Source of the DNA: Bathymodiolus brooksi
Lineage: Eukaryota; Mollusca; Bivalvia; Mytilida; Modiolidae
Reading direction: 5' to 3'
Assembly (NCBI GenBank): GCA_963680875.1
Contig: OY804579.1
Span: 31,295,804-31,359,803 of the forward strand
Length of the DNA stretch: 64,000 nt
Each line of letters starts with the position of its first letter. Position 1 is the stretch's first letter. The notes under the pieces are model-generated. The model was not told the DNA's origin, did no database searches, and saw only the letters and a list, made by a program, of their open reading frames with translations. This document shows positions 12,330-22,947 of the stretch, one piece after another. The translations under genes and the position numbers were made by a program.

Positions 12330-15300
12330 TAGGCAAAAGTTCAAACTTCATAAAAAATCCCGTAATACATGTTAAAAAGCTCATCATTGTGCTTATACAG
12401 TTCAAATTTGGGCACTTTCTGGCTTAAAATAGAGCAGTTTTGGCCATTTGAAGAAATTTCTATTTTTAGTCATGGCGGCCATCTTGGATACAGGACGGCA
12501 CAGACGGACACAATATTGAAAAGGGACCACCCAAGGATCATTTCAGCAAAGTTTGGTTGAGATTGGCTCAGTAGTTTCAGAGGAGAAGATTTTTTAAAAA
12601 TTTCATCCCCCCTTTTTTCTAATTTGCATAATCGGTCAAAATAGGCAAAAGTTCAAAGTTCATAAAAAATCCTGTAATATATGTTAAAAAGCTCATCATT
12701 ATGCTTATACAGTTCAAATTTGGACACTTTCTGGCTTAAAATAGAGCAGTTTTGGCCATTTGAAGAAATTTCTATTTTTAGTCATGGTGGCCATCTTGGA
12801 TACAGGACGGCACAGACGGACACAATATTGAAAGGGGACCACCCAAGGATCATTTCAGCAAAGTTTGGTTGAGATTGGCTCAGTAGTTTCAGAGGAGAAG
12901 ATTTGTTTTAATTTCATTCCCCCTTTTTTCTAATTTGCATAATCGGTCAAAATAGGCAAAAGTTCAAAGTTCATAAAAAATCCTGTAATATATGTTAAAA
13001 AGCTCATCATTATGCTTATACAGTTCAAATTTGGGCACTTTCTGGCTTAAAATAGAGCAGTTTTGGTCATTTGAAGAAATTTCTATTTTTAGTCATGGCG
13101 GCCATCTTGGATACAGGACGGCACTGACGGACACAATTTTCAAAGGGGACCACCCAAGGTTCATTTCAGCAAAGTTTGGTTGAGATTGGCACAGTAGTTT
13201 CAGAGGAGAAGAAATTTTTTTAATTTCATCCCCCCTTTTTTCTAATTTGCATAATCGGTCAAAATAGGCAAAAGTTCAAAGTTCATAAAAAAATCCCATA
13301 ATATATGTTTAAAAGCTCATCATTGTGCTTATACAGTTCAAATTTGGGCACTTTCTGGCTTAAAATAGAGCAGTTTTGGCCATTTGAAGAAATTTCTATG
13401 TTTAGTCATGGTGGCCATCTTGGATACAGGACGGCACTGACGGACACAATTTTGAAAGGGGACCACCCAAGGTTCATTTCAGCAAAGTTTGGTTGAGATT
13501 GGCACAGTAGTTTCAGATGAGAAGATTTTTTTTTAATTTCATCCCCCCTTTTTTCTAATTTGCACAATCAGTCAAAATAGGCAAAAGTTCAAAGTTCATA
13601 AAAAATCCCGTAATATAGGTTAAAAAGCTCATCATTATGCTTATACAGTTCAAATTTGGGCACTTTCTGGCTTAAAATAGAGCACTTTTGGCCATTTGAA
13701 GAAATTTCTATTTTTAGTCATGGCGGCCATCTTGGATACAGGACGGCACTGACGGACACAATTTTCAAAGGGGACCACCCAAGGTTCATTTCAGCAAAGT
13801 TTGGTTGAGATTGGCACAGTAGTTTCAGATGAGAAGATTTTTTTAAATTTCATCCCCCCTTTTTTCTAATTTGCATAATCGGTCAAAATAGGCAAAAGTT
13901 CAAAGTTCATAAAAAATCCCGTAATATATGTTAAAAAGCTCATCATTATGCTTATACAGTTCAAATTTGGGCACTTTCTGGCTTAAAATAGAGCAGTTTT
14001 GGCCATTTGAAGAAATTTCTATTTTTAGTCATGGCGGCCATCTTGGATACAGGACGGCGCTGACGGACACAATTTTGAAAGGGGACCACCCAAGGATTAT
14101 TTCAGCAAAGTTTGGTTGAGATTGGCTCAGTAGTTTCAGAGGAGAAGATTTTTTTTTAATTTCATCCCCCCTTTTTTCTAATTTGCATAATCGGTCAAAA
14201 TAGGCAAAAGTTCAAAGTTCATAAAAAATCCCGTAATATATGTTAAAAAGCTCATCATTATGCTTATACAGTTCAAATTTGGGCACTTTCTGGCTTAAAA
14301 TAGAGCAGTTTTGGCCATTTGAAGAAATTTCTATTTTTAGTCATGGTGGCCATCTTGGATACAGGACGGCGCTGACGGACACAATTTTCAAAGGGGACCA
14401 CCCAAGGTTCATTTCAGCAAAGTTTGGTTGAGATTGCCACAGTAGTTTCAGAGGAGAAGATTTTATTTTAATTTCATCCCCCCTTTTTTCTAATTTGCAA
14501 AATCGGTCAAAATAGGCAAAAGTTCAAAGTTCATAAAAAATCCCGTAATATATGTTAAAAAGCGCATCATTATGCTTATACAGTTCAAATTTGGGCACTT
14601 TCTGGCTTAAAATAGAGCAGTTTTGGCCATTTGAAGAAATTTCTATTTTTAGTCATGGCGGCCATCTTGGATACAGGACGGCACAGACGGACACAATATT
14701 GAAAGGGGATCACCCAAGGATCATTTCAGCAAAGTTTGGTTGAGATTGGCTCAGTAGTTTCAGAGGAGAAGATTTTTTTTAAATTTCATCCCCCCTTTTT
14801 TCTAATTTGCATAATCGGTCAAAATAGGCAAAAGTTCAAAGTTCATAAAAAAATTCCGTAATACATGTTAAAAAGCTCATCATTGTGCTTATACAGTTCA
14901 AATTTGGGCACTTTCTGGCTTAAAATAGAGCAGTTTTGGCCATTTGAAGAAATTTCTATTTTTAGTCATGGCGGCCATCTTGGATACAGGACGGCACAGA
15001 CGGATACAATATTGAAAGGGGACCACCCAAGGATCATTTCAGCAAAGTTTGGTTGAGATTGGCACAGTAGTTTCAGAGGAGAAGATTTTTTAAAAATTTC
15101 ATCCCCCCTTTTTTCTAATTTGCATAATCGGTCAAAATAGGCAAAAGTTCAAACTTCATAAAAAATCCCGTAATACATGTTAAAAAGCTCATCATTGTGC
15201 TTATACAGTTCAAATTTGGGCACTTTCTGGCTTAAAATAGAGCAGTTTTGGCCATTTGAAGAAATTTCAATTTTTAGTCATGGCGGCCATCTTGGATACA

Positions 15301-18300
15301 GGACGGCACAGACGGACACAATATTGAAAAGGGACCACCCAAGGATCATTTCAGCAAAGTTTGGTTGAGATTGGCTCAGTAGTTTCAGAGGAGAAGATTT
15401 TTTAAAAATTTCATCCCCCCTTTTTTCTAATTTGCATAATCGGTCAAAATAGGCAAAAGTTCAAAGTTCATAAAAAATCCTGTAATATATGTTAAAAAGC
15501 TCATCATTATGCTTATACAGTTCAAATTTGGACACTTTCTGGCTTAAAATAGAGCAGTTTTGGCCATTTGAAGAAATTTCTATTTTTAGTCATGGTGGCC
15601 ATCTTGGATACAGGACGGCACAGACGGACACAATATTGAAAGGGGACCACCCAAGGATCATTTCAGCAAAGTTTGGTTGAGATTGGCTCAGTAGTTTCAG
15701 AGGAGAAGATTTGTTTTAATTTCATTCCCCCTTTTTTCTAATTTGCATAATCGGTCAAAATAGGCAAAAGTTCAAAGTTCATAAAAAATCCTGTAATATA
15801 TGTTAAAAAGCTCATCATTATGCTTATACAGTTCAAATTTGGGCACTTTCTGGCTTAAAATAGAGCAGTTTTGGTCATTTGAAGAAATTTCTATTTTTAG
15901 TCATGGCGGCCATCTTGGATACAGGACGGCACTGACGGACACAATTTTCAAAGGGGACCACCCAAGGTTCATTTCAGCAAAGTTTGGTTGAGATTGGCAC
16001 AGTAGTTTCAGAGGAGAAGAAATTTTTTTAATTTCATCCCCCCTTTTTTCTAATTTGCATAATCGGTCAAAATAGGCAAAAGTTCAAAGTTCATAAAAAA
16101 ATCCCATAATATATGTTTAAAAGCTCATCATTGTGCTTATACAGTTCAAATTTGGGCACTTTCTGGCTTAAAATAGAGCAGTTTTGGCCATTTGAAGAAA
16201 TTTCTATGTTTAGTCATGGTGGCCATCTTGGATACAGGACGGCACTGACGGACACAATTTTGAAAGGGGACCACCCAAGGTTCATTTCAGCAAAGTTTGG
16301 TTGAGATTGGCACAGTAGTTTCAGATGAGAAGATTTTTTTTTAATTTCATCCCCCCTTTTTTCTAATTTGCACAATCAGTCAAAATAGGCAAAAGTTCAA
16401 AGTTCATAAAAAATCCCGTAATATAGGTTAAAAAGCTCATCATTATGCTTATACAGTTCAAATTTGGGCACTTTCTGGCTTAAAATAGAGCACTTTTGGC
16501 CATTTGAAGAAATTTCTATTTTTAGTCATGGCGGCCATCTTGGATACAGGACGGCACTGACGGACACAATTTTCAAAGGGGACCACCCAAGGTTCATTTC
16601 AGCAAAGTTTGGTTGAGATTGGCACAGTAGTTTCAGATGAGAAGATTTTTTTAAATTTCATCCCCCCTTTTTTCTAATTTGCATAATCGGTCAAAATAGG
16701 CAAAAGTTCAAAGTTCATAAAAAATCCCGTAATATATGTTAAAAAGCTCATCATTATGCTTATACAGTTCAAATTTGGGCACTTTCTGGCTTAAAATAGA
16801 GCAGTTTTGGCCATTTGAAGAAATTTCTATTTTTAGTCATGGCGGCCATCTTGGATACAGGACGGCGCTGACGGACACAATTTTGAAAGGGGACCACCCA
16901 AGGATTATTTCAGCAAAGTTTGGTTGAGATTGGCTCAGTAGTTTCAGAGGAGAAGATTTTTTTTTAATTTCATCCCCCCTTTTTTCTAATTTGCATAATC
17001 GGTCAAAATAGGCAAAAGTTCAAAGTTCATAAAAAATCCTGTAATATATGTTAAAAAGCTCATCATTATGCTTATACAGTTCAAATTTGGGCACTTTCTG
17101 GCTTAAAATAGAGCAGTTTTGGCCATTTGAAGAAATTTCTATTTTTAGTCATGGTGGCCATCTTGGATACAGGACGGCGCTGACGGACACAATTTTCAAA
17201 GGGGACCACCCAAGGTTCATTTCAGCAAAGTTTGGTTGAGATTGCCACAGTAGTTTCAGAGGAGAAGATTTTATTTTAATTTCATCCCCCCTTTTTTCTA
17301 ATTTGCAAAATCGGTCAAAATAGGCAAAAGTTCAAAGTTCATAAAAAATCCCGTAATATATGTTAAAAAGCGCATCATTATGCTTATACAGTTCAAATTT
17401 GGGCACTTTCTGGCTTAAAATAGAGCAGTTTTGGCCATTTGAAGAAATTTCTATTTTTAGTCATGGCGGCCATCTTGGATACAGGACGGCACAGACGGAC
17501 ACAATATTGAAAGGGGATCACCCAAGGATCATTTCAGCAAAGTTTGGTTGAGATTGGCTCAGTAGTTTCAGAGGAGAAGATTTTTTTTAAATTTCATCCC
17601 CCCTTTTTTCTAATTTGCATAATCGGTCAAAATAGGCAAAAGTTCAAAGTTCATAAAAAAATTCCGTAATACATGTTAAAAAGCTCATCATTGTGCTTAT
17701 ACAGTTCAAATTTGGGCACTTTCTGGCTTAAAATAGAGCAGTTTTGGCCATTTGAAGAAATTTCTATTTTTAGTCATGGCGGCCATCTTGGATACAGGAC
17801 GGCACAGACGGATACAATATTGAAAGGGGACCACCCAAGGATCATTTCAGCAAAGTTTGGTTGAGATTGGCACAGTAGTTTCAGAGGAGAAGATTTTTTA
17901 AAAATTTCATCCCCCCTTTTTTCTAATTTGCATAATCGGTCAAAATAGGCAAAAGTTCAAACTTCATAAAAAATCCCGTAATACATGTTAAAAAGCTCAT
18001 CATTGTGCTTATACAGTTCAAATTTGGGCACTTTCTGGCTTAAAATAGAGCAGTTTTGGCCATTTGAAGAAATTTCAATTTTTAGTCATGGCGGCCATCT
18101 TGGATACAGGACGGCACAGACGGACACAATATTGAAAAGGGACCACCCAAGGATCATTTCAGCAAAGTTTGGTTGAGATTGGCTCAGTAGTTTCAGAGGA
18201 GAAGATTTTTTAAAAATTTCATCCCCCCTTTTTTCTAATTTGCATAATCGGTCAAAATAGGCAAAAGTTCAAAGTTCATAAAAAATCCCGTAATATATGT

Positions 18301-18900
18301 TAAAAAGCTCATCATTATGCTTATACAGTTCAAATTTGGGCACTTTCTGGCTTAAAATAGAGCAGTTTTGGCCATTTGAAGAAATTTCTATTTTTAGTCA
18401 TGGTGGCCATCTTGGATACAGGACGGCACAGACGGACACAATATTGAAAGGGGACCACCCAAGGATCATTTCAGCAAAGTTTGGTTGAGATTGGCTCAGT
18501 AGTTTCAGAGGAGAAGATTTTTTTTAATTTCATTCCCCCTTTTTTCTAATTTGCATAATCGGTCAAAATAGGCAAAAGTTCAAAGTTCATAAAAAATCCT
18601 GTAATATATGTTAAAAAGCTCATCATTATGCTTATACAGTTCAAATTTGGGCACTTTCTGGCTTAAAATAGAGCAGTTTTGGTCATTTGAAGAAATTTCT
18701 ATTTTTAGTCATGGCAGCCATCTTGGATACAGGACGGCACTGACGGACACAATTTTCAAAGGGGACCACCCAAGGTTCATTTCAGCAAAGTTTGGTTGAG
18801 ATTGGCACAGTAGTTTCAGAGGAGAAGAAAAAATTTTAATTTCATCCCCCCTTTTTTCTAATTTGCATAATCGGTCAAAATAGGCAAAAGTTCAAAGTTC
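12330..18900 (+). repeat. Nine-unit higher-order repeat (2808 bp) within the 312-bp array
   Basis: Rare variants recur at exactly 2808 bp (9 x 312). GATTGCCACAG occurs near 14433 and 17241, TTGGTCATTTG near 13060, 15868 and 18676, and TTTGGACAC near 12720 and 15528. The first full copy begins around 12.33 kb, the second around 15.14 kb, and a partial third reaches about 18.9 kb before the array decays. Earlier in the array (9.34-12.3 kb) variants recur at about 936 bp (3 units). This indicates recent block duplication by unequal exchange. Confidence 0.85.
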
Positions 18901-19325
18901 ATAAAAAATCCTGTAATATAGGTTAAAAAGCTCATCATTATGCTTATACAGTTCATATTTGGGCACTTTCTGGCTTAAAATAGAGCAGTTTTGGCCATTT
19001 GAAGAAATTTCTATTTTTAGTCATGGCGGCCATCTTGGATACAGGACGGCACTGACGGACACAATTTTCAAAGGGGACCATCCAAGGTTCATTTCAGCAA
19101 AGTTTGGTTGAGATTGGCACAGTAGTTTCAGAGGAGAAGAATTTTTTTAAATTTCATCCCCCCTTTTTTCTTATTTGCATAATCGGTCAAAATGGGTAAT
19201 GGGATTTACTTCAAAATTGCAGGGTAGGTAGATCTTGACATGCTGCACATTTTTGCAATTTAAACTTAACATCTATCTCTAAATATTTTTTGAAATATAA
19301 GACGAAAAGTAATAAAATTAAAAAA

Positions 19326-20719
19326 AAAATTGATGAAAAAAGGGCAATAACTCCAAGATGGGTAATCAAATTTACTTCAAAATTGCAGGGTAGGTAGATC
19401 TTGACATGCTGAACATGTTTTCAGTTTCAACTTACCAGCTGTCTCTTATAGTTTTTGAAATAAAGGACGAAAAGTATTAAAATTTTGATGAAAAAAGGGA
19501 AATAACTCCAAAATGGGTACTGGGATTTACTTCAAAATTGCAGGGTGGGTAGATCTTGATATGCCGCACATTTTTGCAATTTAATGTTAACCTTTATCTC
19601 TTATAGTTTTTGAAATATAAGACGAAAAGTATTAAAATTTTACAAATTTGATGAAAAAAGGGCAATAACTCCAAGATGGGTAATCAGATTTACTTCAAAA
19701 TTGCAGGGCAGGTAGATCTTGATGTGCTGATCATTTTTACACCATGTCAGATTTTTGATATTATTAACCGTTTTTGAGTTATTACCCAAAACCTGCGATT
19801 TTACCATATGTTCTATTTTTAGCAACAGTGGCCATGTTGGTTGGTGCACAGCATCACCGGACACAATTTTGGAACTAGACACCCTAGTGATGATTCAGAC
19901 CAAGTTTGGTTTCCATTGGTCTAGTACTTTCAGAGGAGAAGATTTTTGAAAAAGTTTACGACGAACGACGGACGCCAAGTGATGGCAATAGCTCACATGA
20001 CCCTTTTGGTCAGGTGAGCTAAAAAATTGATGAAAAAAGGCCAATAACTCCAAGATGGGTAATCAAATTTACTTCAAAATTGCAGGGTAGGTAGATCTCG
20101 ACATGCTGAACATGTTTGCAGTTTCAACTTACCAGCTGTCTCTTATAGTTTTTGAAATAAAGGACGAAAAGTATTAAAATTTTATTGAAAAAAGGGAAAT
20201 AACTCCAAAATGGGTACTGGGATTTACTTCAAAATTGCAGGGTGGGTAGATCTTGATATGCCGCACATTTTTGCAATTTAATGTTAACCTTTATCTCTTA
20301 TAGTTTTTGAAATATAAGACGAAAAGTATTAAAATTTTACAAATTTGATGAAAAAAGGGCAATAACTCCAAGATGGGTAATCAGATTTACTTCAAAATTG
20401 CAGGGCAGGTAGATCTTGATGTGCTGATCATTTTTACACCATGTCAGATTTTTGATATTATTAACGTTTTTTGAGTTATTACCCAAAACCTGCGATTTTA
20501 CCATATGTTCTATTTTTAGTAACAGCGGCCATGTTAGTTGGTGCACAGCATCACCGGACACAATTTTGGAACTAGACACCCTAGTGATGATTCAGACCAA
20601 GTTTGGTTTCCATTGGTCTAGTACTTTCAGAGGAGAAGATTTTTGAAAAAGTTTACGATGGACGACGGACGCCAAGTGATGGCAATAGCTCACATGACCC
20701 TTTGGGTCAGGTGAGCTAA
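19326..20719 (+). repeat. 697-bp tandem duplication that doubles the 3' end of copy B
   Basis: Bases 19326-20022 and 20023-20719 are near-identical. Each contains the 150-165-bp units, the variant CAGTGGCCATGTTGG / CAGCGGCCATGTTAG unit, and the complete right-terminal module with hairpin and CTAA. The first copy's CTAA at 20022 abuts directly the start of the second copy within an A-run (AAAAAATTGATG). The element therefore has two consecutive 3' ends. Confidence 0.9.
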
Positions 20720-20798
20720 AAAGATAACAATCTATGTTAAATTCAATGTTTTAACATGAAAATGGTCATACTGAATTTTGTCGTTTGTAGTGAAACTA

Positions 20799-21699
20799 CA
20801 GTCAAACCTGGGGGGAGATTGACAAAATGATCACTATATATATTTGACCTTTAATTTACATGAAGGGGTTTGATTATTCGACGAAATATTCTACATTAGT
20901 TGTAAATAAACATTTCTAATTACATGTTATGTTTTGTTTGTTATTTTGTTCCTGTCGTAATGTTACTCTTGTTTACATTTATTGTGAATGAAATTATATC
21001 AATCTGATATGATTTGAATAAAACATACAAATAAATAAAGATATTTAATGAACAAATGTACAATTTCCAGTAACACGATGTTGAACTGGAAACATTGTTT
21101 TCAAAATCGTCGATTGAATCTCACGTTTTCTTTAAAGAATGTTCATTATCTGGGTACCTTCTCCTCGCCCACACTGCCACAGCCCAACAACTTTTCCCAC
21201 CATCGATCACAACGATTTTATAACTTTCACTTTGTCGTCTTATTTCAAAGCTTTCCTATATTTACGGATGTTGATGATTTTGACATGATGCACTAGAATA
21301 CTAAATATTTTTGGTTTGTGAATTTCTACTCTAGTCGTAATAAATAAATATCTCCAATAACCCCCGGGTATAAACTTTCCTTTATGTAATTATTACTCAC
21401 AAAATTTAATAGTGTTTGTTTATTTAGTTAATTAAATTAAGCAATATATTTTGTAACACCTCAGGATTTTTTTGTATATTTGAGAAATATACCGAACTTT
21501 CGAAATCACTTCCGGTATTATTTTATAAATGAATTTACCGTTATACAAAGGTTTTACACTGGAAATTATTAATAAATGGTGACCGCTGACCACATTGAAC
21601 AGGTGACCGCTATATCGAATTAAAATATATAGTAAAATGCACAAGGAGAGCACGAAAGTGACCGTCATGAGCAGGTGACCGTTACGACAGGTTTGACTG
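20799..21699. mobile_element. Mariner/pogo-like MITE (901 bp, TA target site)
   Basis: The ends are CAGTCAAACCTG and CAGGTTTGACTG, with TA on both sides (20797-20798 and 21700-21701). TA target duplication and CAGT-type termini fit Tc1/mariner elements of the pogo/Tigger type. No transposase frame is visible, so it is non-autonomous. It lies 180 bp from a CNOT3 exon, in the intron downstream of it. Confidence 0.8.
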
Positions 21700-21878
21700 T
21701 ACATTATCAGTGAAAACAAACTGTACTTTCCGACTGATCAAAACCTACTTGGTGACATATATGTTTTTTAATATCCTTTAAAGGTGTACATACCAGAGGT
21801 CAAATCTCAATTATCTAATATCAGAAGATTTTTTTTCATACCAAATCCAAGTCAACTTATTTTTTTTATTTAAATTAC

Positions 21879-21984
21879 CCAAGTCTTCAAGATCTAATTC
21901 ATCATAGATAAAATCATTTTCTTCAAAGTCAGGATCCTGATTGCAATCAACATAATACTCCACATCATCTTTGATTTTCCTTAT
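21879..21984 (-). CDS. CNOT3: CNOT3 coding exon (5th in window), conserved end of the N-terminal domain
   Basis: The 106-bp exon codes [20 protein letters not shown] followed by [15 protein letters not shown], plus the first base of a Gly codon. This is nearly residue for residue the most conserved block of animal CNOT3 (human [20 protein letters not shown]). The acceptor is ATTTTCAG and the donor GTAATT, giving entering phase 0 and leaving phase 1, which the exon at 2946-3073 completes. CNOT3 is a scaffold subunit of the CCR4-NOT deadenylase, acting in mRNA decay and translational repression. This exon is the strongest single piece of evidence for the gene. Confidence 0.96.
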
Positions 21985-22915
21985 CTGAAAATATAAGTAC
22001 ACAAGATTGTTGTTATTTTCTTCATTTTATCTAAAATAATTGACAGTGACGATTAACACCAATAACTCAATCCAACCCAAGAACTTAAAACATAAACAAA
22101 AAAAAATTATCTAAAGGGAAACAACTTGTTTTGTTTTTTTCCATTCCATATGGTAAATTTCTGTTTTCAATTAATCATTAAAAATATATTATGTTAAAAA
22201 TGTCAACAATATACACAAGTGATTACTAAAAGTTATACTTCCAGGGCTCCCACTACTTTCAAATTAGAGGGAGAAGTGACTTCTTTTTCAGAGAGCTCAC
22301 AGGGAGAAGTGGGAGACAACAGAGCAGGGGTTGAAAATAGCCCTAGCCCGACGCCCCAGGCTACCATTTTTAACTGCAGTACTACCAAGTTTCGCCACAA
22401 GAAAAGTCTGACGGACTAGCTCATATAAAATCTACCCATCAATCAATTTTACCTACATTGATGAAATGATGGCATTCCTGCGTAAATCAAAATTCCCCAT
22501 GATAAATATAGCTATCATTATAACAATAGCCAATCAAAATTGTTTTCTGCTATGGTCAGACGTTTTTATTTTTGGAACAATTAATTATCTCGGCCATGGG
22601 ATATCGCTATGTCCAGTCCGGTTTCCGATACTTCGCTCTTCTACAGCCCCAGGGCTCACAGTTGAGGGCGATTCGGCCAAAGAAATCTCCTTGTGGGGCT
22701 TGGCTTCGCTTTCTTGTGGGTCAAAAGCGAAGTCTAACTCGGCTTGTAATTTTGAAGAGTCTTCCTAAGTCGGCCGCATATTTTTACCAGTACCATTTAT
22801 GAAAATGTCGACATCATGTTTATTGATATCTGTCGCATCCATTAAGAATTTTGAAAGTGATTTTCTTAAAAAGTAATCCATTTCGGTTTGAAGAAACATT
22901 AATTTTATACAATAA
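21985..22915. other. CNOT3 intron with old transposon debris
   Basis: Intron between the exons at 21879-21984 and 33770-33883. A hAT-type end-like string CAGGGCTCCCACTAC at about 22243 opens a GC-richer block. The block runs into a decayed coding fragment on the minus strand (22585-22900). I could not find the other end of the presumed element. Confidence 0.4.
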
Positions 22916-22947
22916 CTAGAGGCTCCCAGGAGCCTGTAATCGCTCAC
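22585..22947 (-). pseudogene. Decayed coding fragment, unknown family
   Basis: On the minus strand a frame reads LQTEMDYFLRKSLSKFLMDA, then TDINKHDVDIFINGTGKN, reaches a TAG at about 22766, and stays open in the same frame for about 60 more codons rich in Glu, Ser and Pro (LQAELDFAFDPQESEAKPHK). A second, more damaged copy of the same sequence lies on the plus strand at 28840-29040. Coding-like composition across a stop, and two copies in a transposon-rich intron, suggest remains of a mobile-element gene or a retro-copied host gene. I do not recognise the family. Confidence 0.45.

Larger units (their letters stand above)
5130..19196 (+). repeat. 312-bp tandem array (about 33-34 units)
   Basis: The unit is 311-313 bp. 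Landmarks in each copy are AAAAAGCTCATCATT, TTTGGGCACTTTCTGGC, GGCGGCCATCTTGGATAC, GGACCACCCAAGG, AGCAAAGTTTGGTTGAGA, CAGTAGTTTCAGAGGAG, CATCCCCCCTTTTTTC and GCATAATCGGTC. About two units lie before the insertion at 5740 and about 31.6 after 9324. Every unit contains a 63-codon open frame on the plus strand and the same stop (GGTTGA), but it varies only as the repeat does and I do not regard it as coding. A diverged relative of this unit forms the core of the element at 22916-26029. Confidence 0.95.
4226..20719 (+). mobile_element. Giant Helitron-like element with 312-bp satellite core (copy B)
   Basis: The 5' end is a hairpin (CTAGAGGCTCC-AGGAGCCTG) followed by GCTCACCTTGG. The 3' end at 20717-20719 is the hairpin CTCACATGACCC-TTT-GGGTCAGGTGAG plus CTAA. 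Inside, from left to right, are three units of about 150-165 bp (GATCTTGACATGCTG, TTGCAGGGTAGG), about 34 units of a 312-bp repeat, more of the 150-165-bp units, and a last variant unit. A 3.6-kb TIR transposon (5740-9324) has landed in the array and the 3' end is duplicated (see 19326-20719). At about 16.5 kb it is far larger than typical members of this class. No transposase was found, so it is non-autonomous. Confidence 0.65.

Noticed and set aside
9874..18799. Twenty-five 63-codon plus-strand open frames repeated every 312 bp, starting with MLKSSSL
   Set aside because: They are the satellite unit read in one frame. Substitutions follow the repeat variants with no sign of codon-level constraint, and there is no promoter, splice or domain evidence.
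21048..21296. 82-codon plus-strand frame inside the mariner-like MITE as a transposase
   Set aside because: It is too short, has no catalytic Asp motif or helix-turn-helix, and its composition resembles random AT-rich sequence.
22466..22802. Two overlapping plus-strand frames of 100 and 76 codons
   Set aside because: They lie antisense to a more coding-like, conserved minus-strand fragment (22585-22947) and have no recognisable domain.
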